The notes under the pieces are model-generated. The model saw only the letters and a list, made by a program, of their open reading frames with translations, made no database searches and had not been told where the DNA came from. Position numbers and translations under genes: made by a program. Shown here piece after piece: positions 7,971-15,931 of a DNA stretch of 17,514 bases (position 1 is the first letter of the stretch; the number at the start of each line of letters is the position of its first letter). The DNA is taken from positions 1 through 17,514 of the forward strand of contig JAFUDW010000125.1 in the NCBI GenBank assembly GCA_017464225.1. Direction: 5' to 3'. The stretch comes from Clostridia bacterium (GTDB lineage Bacteria; Bacillota_A; Clostridia; Christensenellales; Aristaeellaceae).

Positions 7971-10900
7971 GCCTGGGCCTGCCTTTCCCGCTTGTCCACG
8001 ATACGCATATCCGACCGCGGCAGGGTGGTCATCAGCGTGGCGTACATATCCTCGGCATCCTCGCACCACCAGTCCCGGGGCGCCAGCAGCGTGACGCCCT
8101 CGTCGGGCAGGTTCATGTATACCGGCACCTGACCGGGCTGGCGCTGGAGCACCGTTTTGACCTCCTCCATCTGTTCGCGCTTCATGCGCAGGTAAAGCTT
8201 TACCGGGCTGCGGCGGGCGCGCTCCACGTCGGGGATATCGGGCTCGGGGGCGGGCAGGGGCCTGAGCGGCTCGGCCACGTCCACCAGCAGCTTGGTATCC
8301 TCATCCTCCCGCACGCTGAGACGCCCTGTGAGCAGCACCGGCGTATCCTGCTGCATGACGCTGTGGTAGCGGTCGTATATCTTGGGGAACAGCAGGCATT
8401 CAATTTGCCCGGTCAGGTCCTCCAGCGTGGCGAAGCCCATCATGCTGCCCTTTTTGGTGGCCTTGGCATGGGTCTCGGTCAGGATGCCGCCCATGGTGAC
8501 CAATTTGCCGTCCTCATCAAGACCGCCGTCGGGCCGCTCCTTGAGCTCCAGCACCCAGTTGGTATTCACCGGCAGCTTTTCAAGGTCGCTCCGGAACTCA
8601 TCCAGCGGATGGCCCGATACGTATACGCCGGTCATTTCCTTTTCCATTTCCAGCAGCTGCCTGTGGGGGTATTCGCCCACATCGGGGTACACGTCGTCAT
8701 GCATCAGCTCCGCCGTTGGCTGACCGATGTCAAACAGGCTGATCTGCCCGGCCACGTTCTGCTTCCGCTTGTTGGCGTTGGCCTCCATGGCCTGCAGGTA
8801 TACCCGCATGCACTGCAGGCGGGTCGCGCCCATATTGTCAAAGCAGCCCGCCATGATCAGGCTTTCCACACAGCGCTTGTTGACCTGCTCGCTGTCAACG
8901 CGGCGGCAGAAGTCAAACACGTCCCGGTATGGCCCGGTGAGCGTGCGCTCCCGGACGATGGCGTCCACGGCGGCGTTGCCCACGTTTTTAACGCCGCTCA
9001 TGCCCATGCGCACGCATTTGACGCCCGCGTCGTTGGTTTCCACCGTAAACCGGCGGTCGGATCTGTTGACGCTGGGCGGCAGCACCGGAATACCGCGATC
9101 CCGGCAATACTGGATATAGCCCGCCACCTTGGGGGCGTTGCCCACCACGCTGTTCATCATGGCAGCCATGAACTCGGTGGGATAATAGTATTTGAGCCAG
9201 GCGGTCTGCACGGCCACCACGGCGTAGCAGGCGGCGTGGGCCTTATTGAAGGCATAGCTGGCAAAGGCCGTCATTTCGTCAAAGATATGCTCGGCCACGG
9301 CGGCGTCCACGCCCCGGTTGATGGCGCCGGGCACGTTCTCCTCCGGAGAGCCGTACACAAAGTTCTTGCGCTCCTTGGCCATCACGTCATGCTTTTTCTT
9401 GGCCATGGCGCGGCGCACCAGATCGCTGCGGCCATAGCTGTAGCCCGCCAGATCGCGGACGATCTGCATCACCTGTTCCTGGTATACCATGCAGCCGTAG
9501 GTCACGTCCAGGATGGGCTTGAGCTGGGGCGTTTCGTAATGCACGCTGTTTGGATCGCGCTTGCCGGCGATATAGCGGGGAATAGACTCCATGGGCCCCG
9601 GACGGTACAGGCTGATGGCGGCGATGATATCCTCAAAGTTGGCGGGCTGCATGCTGGTCAGGAAGCTGCGCATGCCGCCGCCTTCCAGCTGGAACACGCC
9701 GTCGGTATCGCCCCGGCTGATCATGGCGTAGATCTCGGGATCATGCAGCGGGATATCCGCGGGCTTCATATCGACGCCCTGGGAACGCATCAGATCCAGC
9801 GTATCCCGGATCACCGTCAGCGTGCGCAGGCCCAGAAAGTCCATTTTGAGCAGGCCCAGCTTTTCGATGATGCCCATGGGAAACTGGGTGGTGACCACGT
9901 CGTCGTTGGTCTGCAGGGGCACGAAGTTCACCGCCGGCTCGCCGGTGATCAGCACGCCCGCGGCATGGGTGCTGGCATGGCGTGGCATGCCCTCCAGCCG
10001 CAGCGAAAGATCGATCAGGCGCTTGATGCGCGGATCGCTCTCGGTCTTTTCCCGAAGCTCGGCGCTGATGGTCAGCGCCTTTTCCAATGTCATGCCCAGA
10101 TCGGCGGGCACCAGCTTGGCGATCTGGTCGGTTTCGCCGTAGCTGTAGCCCAGCACGCGGCCCACGTCCCGGATCACGCCCTTGGCCGCCATGGTGCCGA
10201 AGGTGATGATCTGGCATACGTGATCCTGGCCGTACTTGCGGGCCACGTAGTTGATCACCTCCTGCCGCCGCTCGTAGCAGAAGTCCATGTCGATATCGGG
10301 CATGCTCACGCGCTCGGGATTCAAAAAGCGCTCAAAGGTCAGGTTGTACTGGATGGGATCCAGCTGTGTGATGTTCAGACAGTAGGCCACGATGCTGGCC
10401 GCGCCGCTGCCGCGCCCCGGGCCCACCATGATGCCGTTATCCTTGGCGAATTTGACAAAATCCCATACGATCAAAAAATAATCCACATAGCCCATCTGGC
10501 TGATGACGCCCAGCTCGTATTCCATGCGGTCGCGGGCGGTCTGATCGTTGGCGGGATAGCGCTCGGCCAGCCCCTTTTCCACCAGCTTGCGCAAAAGGGA
10601 GTCGCTGGTTTCACCCTCAGGCACGGGAAAATGCGGCAAATGCACCGTTTTAAAGTCAAAATCCACCCGGCAGCGCTTGGCGATCTCCTCGGTGCGGTAT
10701 ATCGCGTCCTCGTGACCGGGAAACAGCGCCAGCATTTCCTTTTCATCCTTGACGTAGAGCTGGTCGCTGCCCATGCGCATGCGGTCGGGCTCGTCCACCG
10801 TTTTACCGGTCTGGATGCAGAGCAGGATATCCTGAGCCTCGGCATCCTCCCGGGTCAGGAAATGGCAGTCGTTGGTGGCCACCAGCGGGATGCCGGTACG

Positions 10901-11476
10901 CTCGCTCATATCGATGATGCGCGGGATGATGCGCTTTTCATCGGCGATGCCGTGATCCTGGATCTCCAGGAAGAAATTGCCCTTGCCGAACACCGCCTCC
11001 ATTTCCCGGGCGTATTTTTCGGCCTCGGCGATGCGGCCGTCCAGCAGCAGCTTGTTAAAATCGCCGCTCAGGCAGGCCGTCATGCAGATCAGGCCCTCGT
11101 GATGGGCCTTCAGCAGCTCATAATCGATGCGGGGACGGTAGTAGAAGCCCCGGGTGAAGGCTTCGCTGTCCAGATACATCAGGTTTTTATAGCCGATCTC
11201 GTTTTCGCAGAGCAGAATCAGATGGCTGTACTCGCGCTTGGCATAGATCTTTTCATCCATGTTCTGGCACAGATAAAACTCGCAGCCGATCACGGGATGG
11301 ATGCCCTCAGCCTTGCATGCCTGATAAAAATCGATAACGCCGTACAGCACGCCGTGGTCGGTGATGGCGCAGGCGTCCATGCCCAGGGCTTTCAAGCGCT
11401 TGGGCAGCTCTTTGATGCGGCAGGCGCCGTCCAGCAGGCTGTATTCGGTGTGCAAATGCAGATGCGCAAAGGCCAT
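7967..11476 (-). CDS. dnaE: DNA polymerase III alpha subunit, DnaE type
   Basis: 1169 residues, standard DnaE1 size. The PHP domain opens with HLHLHTEYSLLDG (5-17) and keeps ITDHG, GCEFYL and ATNDCHFL, so its metal-binding motifs look intact. The palm carries PDIDMDF at 393-399, with D394 and D396 as catalytic aspartates, and GPGRGSGAASIVAYC just before. SLYRPGPMESIP and FNKAHAACYA are standard DnaE signatures. Helix-hairpin-helix and OB-fold regions follow (VTMGGILTETHAKATKKG). The C-terminus ends soon after the OB region. DnaE copies DNA at the replication fork; many Firmicutes also have PolC, which is not in this window. ATG 11476 is preferred because GGGAGG lies 7 nt upstream; a TTG six nt earlier lacks support. 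It is the first gene of the dnaE–kinase–tlyA–dnaD–dnaI run. Confidence 0.98.
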   Translation of the reverse strand: MAFAHLHLHTEYSLLDGACRIKELPKRLKALGMDACAITDHGVLYGVIDFYQACKAEGIHPVIGCEFYLCQNMDEKIYAKREYSHLILLCENEIGYKNLMYLDSEAFTRGFYYRPRIDYELLKAHHEGLICMTACLSGDFNKLLLDGRIAEAEKYAREMEAVFGKGNFFLEIQDHGIADEKRIIPRIIDMSERTGIPLVATNDCHFLTREDAEAQDILLCIQTGKTVDEPDRMRMGSDQLYVKDEKEMLALFPGHEDAIYRTEEIAKRCRVDFDFKTVHLPHFPVPEGETSDSLLRKLVEKGLAERYPANDQTARDRMEYELGVISQMGYVDYFLIVWDFVKFAKDNGIMVGPGRGSGAASIVAYCLNITQLDPIQYNLTFERFLNPERVSMPDIDMDFCYERRQEVINYVARKYGQDHVCQIITFGTMAAKGVIRDVGRVLGYSYGETDQIAKLVPADLGMTLEKALTISAELREKTESDPRIKRLIDLSLRLEGMPRHASTHAAGVLITGEPAVNFVPLQTNDDVVTTQFPMGIIEKLGLLKMDFLGLRTLTVIRDTLDLMRSQGVDMKPADIPLHDPEIYAMISRGDTDGVFQLEGGGMRSFLTSMQPANFEDIIAAISLYRPGPMESIPRYIAGKRDPNSVHYETPQLKPILDVTYGCMVYQEQVMQIVRDLAGYSYGRSDLVRRAMAKKKHDVMAKERKNFVYGSPEENVPGAINRGVDAAVAEHIFDEMTAFASYAFNKAHAACYAVVAVQTAWLKYYYPTEFMAAMMNSVVGNAPKVAGYIQYCRDRGIPVLPPSVNRSDRRFTVETNDAGVKCVRMGMSGVKNVGNAAVDAIVRERTLTGPYRDVFDFCRRVDSEQVNKRCVESLIMAGCFDNMGATRLQCMRVYLQAMEANANKRKQNVAGQISLFDIGQPTAELMHDDVYPDVGEYPHRQLLEMEKEMTGVYVSGHPLDEFRSDLEKLPVNTNWVLELKERPDGGLDEDGKLVTMGGILTETHAKATKKGSMMGFATLEDLTGQIECLLFPKIYDRYHSVMQQDTPVLLTGRLSVREDEDTKLLVDVAEPLRPLPAPEPDIPDVERARRSPVKLYLRMKREQMEEVKTVLQRQPGQVPVYMNLPDEGVTLLAPRDWWCEDAEDMYATLMTTLPRSDMRIVDKRERQAQA

Positions 11477-11506
11477 GGGCAAACCTCCCTATGATAATTC
11501 TTCTGT

Positions 11507-11515
11507 ATTATATCA
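11507..11515 (-). promoter_or_regulatory. Extended -10 promoter before dnaE
   Basis: On the minus strand TGATATAAT forms a perfect extended -10 (TGn + TATAAT, hexamer at 11507-11512). No good -35 hexamer is seen at 16-18 bp (best 3/6, TGGAAC), which fits the extended -10 class. The TGA of this element is also the ylbJ stop codon. The start point would lie about 20-25 nt before the dnaE ATG. Confidence 0.65.
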
Positions 11516-12334
11516 CAGCATTGCCAAATGTTCCAGCGCTGTGCAGAGCAAAAACGCCAGCATTGCCCGCAGCAGGGCAATTTTCATGAGCGCTGGCAGG
11601 GAGAGGCCGCTCTTTTGCCAAAATGCGGCGTTTTGCAGCAGGATGGAAAGGCCGGTGAAGCCCGTGAAACCGGCAAGCAGCGGCAGCGGCGCGGAAAGCG
11701 CGGTCAGCGCCTTCATGCCCGACGTGATCTCCAGGAGGCTTTGCAGCGATGCAAGCATTCCGGGCGGCAGTCCGGGCAGGGCGCAGCCGAGCATGCGGGC
11801 GCCCACCGCCCCAAGCGACGCGCAGGCCGCCGCGCCAAGCATGGCCTGGGCGCTTTGGGTCAGGGCGTCGGGCACGGTCAAGGAAGGCAGCTTGATTTTG
11901 TCTCGATGCCCGCCGCGAAAAAAGCAGCCCGCCAGCATCGCCGCGCCCAGATGCGACGCCAGCAGGAGGCGGCCTTTCCGGGGATCGCCCAGCCACGCGC
12001 TCAGCGTGTACAGAAAAAACATGGGGCTCATATTCCCTGTGCGAGCGGCGATCTTCCGGGCGGCGGACGGAGGCAGGCCGGCGTCCCGGAACAACCGGGC
12101 GCCCGTGGGCGAGCCGCCGGGCAGCGCCAGGACGGTCAGCAGGGAAAGGGGCAGCGTCCGCCCGGCCGTGATCAGCAGCGCGCAGGCCGAAAAGGGCAGG
12201 AGCCCCGGCAGCACGGAGATAGAAAAATCCCCCAGCGCCTGCAGCGCCGCCGCCGCGGCCTGCCGGGGAAAAACCAGCATGGCGCCCATGAGCGCGCCTG
12301 CCAGCGCCGGGATGATCCAGGAAAAGCCCATCAT
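11513..12334 (-). CDS. ylbJ: YlbJ/SpoVV-like sporulation integral membrane protein (short form)
   Basis: 273 residues, strongly hydrophobic with about seven or eight membrane segments. Family landmarks in order are GGSPTGARLFRDAGL (73-87), an AARKIAARTGNMSPMFFLYTL block (91-111) matching the NN-SPLFI-G region of YlbJ, SHLGAAMLAG (127-136), LEITSGMKAL (201-210) and GFTGFTGLSILLQ (222-234). YlbJ/SpoVV belongs to the nucleoside-recognition 'Gate' group. In Bacillus subtilis it lies in the outer forespore membrane and helps dipicolinic acid reach the spore. This copy is well below the roughly 400 residues usual for YlbJ. AAGGAG lies 7 nt before ATG 12334. The gene is divergent from the exported-protein cluster and ends 36 bp before dnaE. 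Identification rests on motif order, not on a search. Confidence 0.75.
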   Translation of the reverse strand: MMGFSWIIPALAGALMGAMLVFPRQAAAAALQALGDFSISVLPGLLPFSACALLITAGRTLPLSLLTVLALPGGSPTGARLFRDAGLPPSAARKIAARTGNMSPMFFLYTLSAWLGDPRKGRLLLASHLGAAMLAGCFFRGGHRDKIKLPSLTVPDALTQSAQAMLGAAACASLGAVGARMLGCALPGLPPGMLASLQSLLEITSGMKALTALSAPLPLLAGFTGFTGLSILLQNAAFWQKSGLSLPALMKIALLRAMLAFLLCTALEHLAML

Positions 12335-12351
12335 GTTTTACTCCTTTTCAC

Positions 12352-12380
12352 TTTTCATTTTGGCGATATTCTATTATAAT
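12352..12380 (+). promoter_or_regulatory. Promoter of the exported-protein cluster, in a divergent intergenic region
   Basis: TTTTCA (12352-12357, 4/6 to the -35 consensus) and a perfect TATAAT (12375-12380) are 17 bp apart on the plus strand. The -10 is part of the perfect palindrome ATTATAAT (12373-12380), so a TATAAT is also presented to the minus strand facing ylbJ, though there I see no clear -35. The AAAGGAGG ribosome site follows at about 12387-12394. Confidence 0.6.
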
Positions 12381-12410
12381 GGTGCAAAAGGAGGCTTATG
12401 AGGATCGGCT

Positions 12411-13487
12411 ATGCGGATACTTGCGCTTTTGCTTTCGCTGATATTGCCGCTTTCCGGCGGAGCCATGGGGTTTACCGCCTTTGTGGAGAGCAGCGAGTTT
12501 TTCTCCGTCGCCGCGCTGGACGGGATGAACAGCCTGTTGGCTGAAAGCGGGCTGATCCTGTTATCGGAGGGATATGACCTGACGCTGGGGAGAGAGCTGC
12601 TCCTGTGGGCCAGGGACGGCGTTATGGCCAGCGGTTCCGCCGCGGCAATGCTTGAAAGCATCGCCATGGAGGGGTCGGCCCTGGACATGGCCGCCACGCT
12701 GGGAGAGGCGCTGGCCGAATTTGAGGCCGAACGGCAGGACGCCGTTGACCTGCAGGAAGCCGGAACAGCTCGGAAATACCTGCGCTACGTGGTGGACGAT
12801 GAAGCCTGGATGGAAAACCGGGAGCAGCTGGCGACGCTTTTGCGCCTGCCGGCGCTGGCCCGATCGGAGATCGCGGGCAAGGCCACCTTCCGGCGGTACT
12901 TTGACCGGGAGGGGCAGGAATTCGGCGCATATTTTTACACCGAAAAGCTGCTGCTGGACGGTGTGACCCGGGAGGTGCGGCTGGAATATGGCTTCCAGCC
13001 GCAAAAGGGCCTGTACCTGGCGTTCCGATGCCCGGACAGCAAAGGGAAAACGAATACGCGCATCTCGGCGCACGCCAAATGGAACGGTGAAGGCTGGACG
13101 GTCAGCGGCGAGGTCCGCGCCGCCGACGGCACGTATACCGCCCAGGGAAAGACCAACAGCAGCCTGACGCTGAACGCTTCCCGCAAAGAAGGCGGCGTCA
13201 CGCGGACCCACAGCCTGACGCTATGGCCGGGAGATAGCGCCGCGGACTTTGAATATGTAAACGATAAAACGCTGATCCTGACTGGAACGGTGTATTATGC
13301 GCCCGCCGAGCTCGCCGAGCGGGAAATGCCCGCGACAATCGGCGCCATCGAGGACGTTTCCGCCGCCCTAACCAAGCCGCTGCTGCGCGTACTTCGGCAG
13401 GCCGCTCCCGATAGCTGGCAGCAGATCCTGCACGGGCTGTCGTCCAGCGTATGGATCGATGCGCAAAAGGAGGAAGAAAACCCATGA
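12411..13487 (+). CDS. Exported protein of unknown function, cluster gene 1
   Basis: 358 residues, family not recognised. The N-terminus is a Sec signal peptide: R2, a leucine-rich core, and likely cleavage after GGAMG near residue 20. There is no lipobox. Residues about 30-150 are alanine/leucine-rich and predicted helical. Residues about 150-290 are rich in alternating hydrophobic/polar strands (EVRLEYGF, WTVSGEVRA, SLTLWPGD). A helical tail ends the protein. No catalytic motif or cysteine pair is evident. The start is uncertain: the strong AAAGGAGG (about 12387-12394) sits 3 nt from an out-of-frame ATG at 12398 and 16 nt from this ATG, which has only a weak GAGGA 6 nt upstream. This frame is chosen because it has the signal peptide and runs 358 codons. 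Its stop overlaps the next gene as ATGA, so the two are coupled. Confidence 0.78.
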   Translation: MRILALLLSLILPLSGGAMGFTAFVESSEFFSVAALDGMNSLLAESGLILLSEGYDLTLGRELLLWARDGVMASGSAAAMLESIAMEGSALDMAATLGEALAEFEAERQDAVDLQEAGTARKYLRYVVDDEAWMENREQLATLLRLPALARSEIAGKATFRRYFDREGQEFGAYFYTEKLLLDGVTREVRLEYGFQPQKGLYLAFRCPDSKGKTNTRISAHAKWNGEGWTVSGEVRAADGTYTAQGKTNSSLTLNASRKEGGVTRTHSLTLWPGDSAADFEYVNDKTLILTGTVYYAPAELAEREMPATIGAIEDVSAALTKPLLRVLRQAAPDSWQQILHGLSSSVWIDAQKEEENP

Positions 13488-14971
13488 AAAATTGGCTGAG
13501 CCTTTGCCTTTGTCTTTTGTTTTTATTCCCAACGGGCGGCTTTGCCGAGGACACGAGCCAAACGCCCATCGCAGCGCTGATGGCCCGGCAGGTCAGCGGG
13601 AACAGCACGCTGCGCGCCCAGCTGACGGCGGAGTTTTCCGAGGCCGCGCCTTCCTTTATTGACGGCGGGCTATGGGAAACCCTCCGCGCCGCCGCGGCGG
13701 ATACCGCCATTGAGACGGCCTATATTTTCAGCCGCGCGGGTGAAACGCTGGGCAACTCCCAGGCCACAGCCACGCTGAAACGCGGCGATCAGGCGTTATC
13801 CGTCCTGCGGCTCAGCGGCCGGGGAGAGAGCTGGCAGCTTTGGGGCGACGCCCTGGGCGACACCCTGGTGACGTTTTCTCGGGATACCAGCCTGCTGTTC
13901 CGCGACCGTTACCTGACGCTGACGGGCTGGGGAAACGTGCTGCTGCGCGGGCTGGGATCCCTTTCCGCCCATTGGACGCCCTCGCAGGAAGGGCAATGGC
14001 CTGCGCTGTACCGATTTTTTGCCGAGGCGTTCACCGAAACCGACGCTTGGAAGGAACAGGCGGGCAGCCTGCTGGAAAAGTATACCGACCAAATCTCCGC
14101 CTGGATGCAGGAGAATACCAAGCTCTACCTGATTCGGGATACCTCCGGCGGCATGGGCACCCAATCCGAGATCAGCCTGGAGGGTGAAGCCCTGGCGCAG
14201 GAAGCGCTGGCGCTGCTGGATATGTTCTATCATGACAGCGCTCTGCAGGCGCTGCTGCGCAGCGAAATGACCGGGGAGGAGGCCCGCGCATACCTGGAGC
14301 CCGGCATGATCCTGCTTTACGAGCAGACGCTGCGGCGCATGGAGCTGCCCGGCAAAATGGTTTTCTCCCGCCTGTACGGCGGCGACGGCAGTCTGGAGAA
14401 AGCCACGCTGCGCCTGCCCCTGGCGGACGGCGCCGTGCTGAACTGGGAGCAGACCGGGGCAGCCGATACGTACAGCCTTGAAAAGGGGAATTTAACGCTG
14501 AGCGTGGGCGTGGACGCCGGGACCGATACGGGCTGGCAGGGCGAATTTGCCCTGACGCAAGGCGCGGATACATTGTCGGGCCGGTACCAGTTGTTTGCCA
14601 GCATGGAGCCGGTATATGAGGATGAAAACGAAAACGGGCGTCAGCGGCGGCAAAACGGCGTGATCACGCTGCTGATCACGCTGTCAAACGATCGCTTCGC
14701 CGCGCAGACGGTGACCGCGACGGTCACAGCCTGGGCCGGCCTTGAAAACGATCAGCCCGCTCATTGGAACATCGATCTGGAATGGCAGGAAGCCGATACC
14801 GGCGCTTACGCCCATATCGCCCTCAAGACCCGCACGGGCGCGGCAGTGCAGCAGGCGGAGGCGGCGGGCGAGCCGCTTTCCTGGGAGCAGGCGGACGCTG
14901 ACACCCGGGCGGCGCTGCTGAACGGCGCGCTTTCATACCTGCGGGAGCTGCTGCTGCCCGCGAAAGAATAA
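13484..14971 (+). CDS. Exported protein of unknown function, cluster gene 2
   Basis: 495 residues, family not recognised. The signal peptide is MKNWLSL plus a hydrophobic core, with likely cleavage after GGFA (residue 21). Residues about 95-160 form strand-like blocks (QALSVLRLSGRGESWQLWGD, then YLTLTGWGNVLLRG). Residues about 170-290 are mostly helical, with a strand-plus-helix unit SEISLEGEALAQEALALLDM (228-247) and HDSALQALL. Residues about 290-460 are again strand-rich (LTLSVGVDAG, FALTQGADTLSGRY). A short helix closes the protein. This alternation could suit a soluble lipid- or ligand-binding fold, but that is a guess. No membrane anchor follows the signal, so the mature protein should be released or loosely cell-associated. 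ATG 13484 has AAGGAGG about 10 nt upstream, inside gene 1. Confidence 0.82.
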   Translation: MKNWLSLCLCLLFLFPTGGFAEDTSQTPIAALMARQVSGNSTLRAQLTAEFSEAAPSFIDGGLWETLRAAAADTAIETAYIFSRAGETLGNSQATATLKRGDQALSVLRLSGRGESWQLWGDALGDTLVTFSRDTSLLFRDRYLTLTGWGNVLLRGLGSLSAHWTPSQEGQWPALYRFFAEAFTETDAWKEQAGSLLEKYTDQISAWMQENTKLYLIRDTSGGMGTQSEISLEGEALAQEALALLDMFYHDSALQALLRSEMTGEEARAYLEPGMILLYEQTLRRMELPGKMVFSRLYGGDGSLEKATLRLPLADGAVLNWEQTGAADTYSLEKGNLTLSVGVDAGTDTGWQGEFALTQGADTLSGRYQLFASMEPVYEDENENGRQRRQNGVITLLITLSNDRFAAQTVTATVTAWAGLENDQPAHWNIDLEWQEADTGAYAHIALKTRTGAAVQQAEAAGEPLSWEQADADTRAALLNGALSYLRELLLPAKE

Positions 14972-14995
14972 ACGGAAAAACAGGAGAGGATATTC

Positions 14996-15931
14996 ATGAA
15001 AAGGCTGTTGGCAATTGCGCTTTCACTGCTTTTGCTGGTAACCTGCCCGGCCATGGCCGCGCCAGGCCGCGAAGGGCAGACCGCGCTTTGGCTGCGGCGG
15101 GAGGACAGCGCGCCCCTGTGTCTTTTGAAGATCATTTATGGCGCGGACGGCGCGACGGCGCTTTCCGATCTGATCCCGGGCACCGCGCTTCACAGGGCAG
15201 TTCCGGAGGCGGCAAACGGCGAGGGAGAGACGCCATACGAGGACGGCATTCAGCGGATCAGAACGCTTTCCCGGCCTTATGTGCGGGAAGTCGCCGATTT
15301 TGTGGAACAGGTACAGCAGGGCGTGACCTTTTCGGAGGATTACAGCGCCATGTCCATCCAGGTGACCGCGCAACAGCTGAATGGCCTGGCGCAAAGGCTG
15401 GCCGAACTGCTGCGGGCGGACGGCGCGCTGGCCGATTGGCTGGAGGAGCGGCTGCAGCGTCTGGACGCCCGTCTGACCGCGCCCAGGGAATATACCGGCC
15501 GGGATCTGCTGCGCGCTCTTGCAAACGCCATGGAGCGCGGACAGGCGGATGACGAACGGGTGCTCGCCGTCCTCCGCACCCAGAGTCGGGAGAACGGCGC
15601 GGGCACGGTGGAATTCTGCGTTTCCCAGCGGACGCTGTTCGCTTATGACACCTCCGAGGAGGGCAAAACGCTGACGCTGCTGCCGGGCAGTGCGCTAGAA
15701 ATCAGCATGCAGGTCACGCCAAAGGACGAGACCGATGGCGATCTGGCCGAAGGATCGGCTGATATCGACATCGCGCTCTTGGGAAGGCATATTGCCCTGT
15801 CCCTTGAGCGCGATGAAACCGCGGCGTCTTTGCCCGAGGATATGGAAGTATTGAATGGCGACGCCCTGTCGCCGGAGGATATCGTCCGGCTTCTCCGGGA
15901 GGCCTGGAGCAACCGAAATCTGGCGTTTTGA
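14996..15931 (+). CDS. Exported protein of unknown function, cluster gene 3
   Basis: 311 residues, family not recognised. The signal peptide is MKRLLAIALSLLLLV, with likely cleavage at AMA/APG near residue 21. LVTC at 14-17 is a poor lipobox because T precedes C, so a lipoprotein is unlikely though not excluded. Residues about 95-185 are helical and include MSIQVTAQQLNGLAQRLAEL (119-138), then LRADGALADWL. This resembles in order and spacing the strand-plus-helix unit of cluster gene 2. Residues about 203-272 are strand-rich (TVEFCVSQRTLFAYD, LEISMQV, ADIDIALLGRHIALSLE). The tail LPEDMEVL…LSPEDIVRLLREAW is helical. AGGAGAGG lies about 6 nt before the ATG, and only 24 bp separate it from gene 2. 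It is the last gene of the plus-strand transcript. Confidence 0.82.
   Translation: MKRLLAIALSLLLLVTCPAMAAPGREGQTALWLRREDSAPLCLLKIIYGADGATALSDLIPGTALHRAVPEAANGEGETPYEDGIQRIRTLSRPYVREVADFVEQVQQGVTFSEDYSAMSIQVTAQQLNGLAQRLAELLRADGALADWLEERLQRLDARLTAPREYTGRDLLRALANAMERGQADDERVLAVLRTQSRENGAGTVEFCVSQRTLFAYDTSEEGKTLTLLPGSALEISMQVTPKDETDGDLAEGSADIDIALLGRHIALSLERDETAASLPEDMEVLNGDALSPEDIVRLLREAWSNRNLAF

Noticed and set aside
8363..11494. Plus-strand open frame of more than 1000 codons antisense to dnaE
   Set aside because: It mirrors the whole of dnaE, has low-complexity H/G/A/Q-rich content, no family signature and no ribosome site. It arises from GC-rich codon bias of the real gene on the other strand.
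12398..12544. 48-codon frame overlapping the start of cluster gene 1, considered as a gene
   Set aside because: It is arginine-rich with no family resemblance and most of it is the shifted reading of gene 1's signal peptide. It is kept only as a possible leader in the findings.
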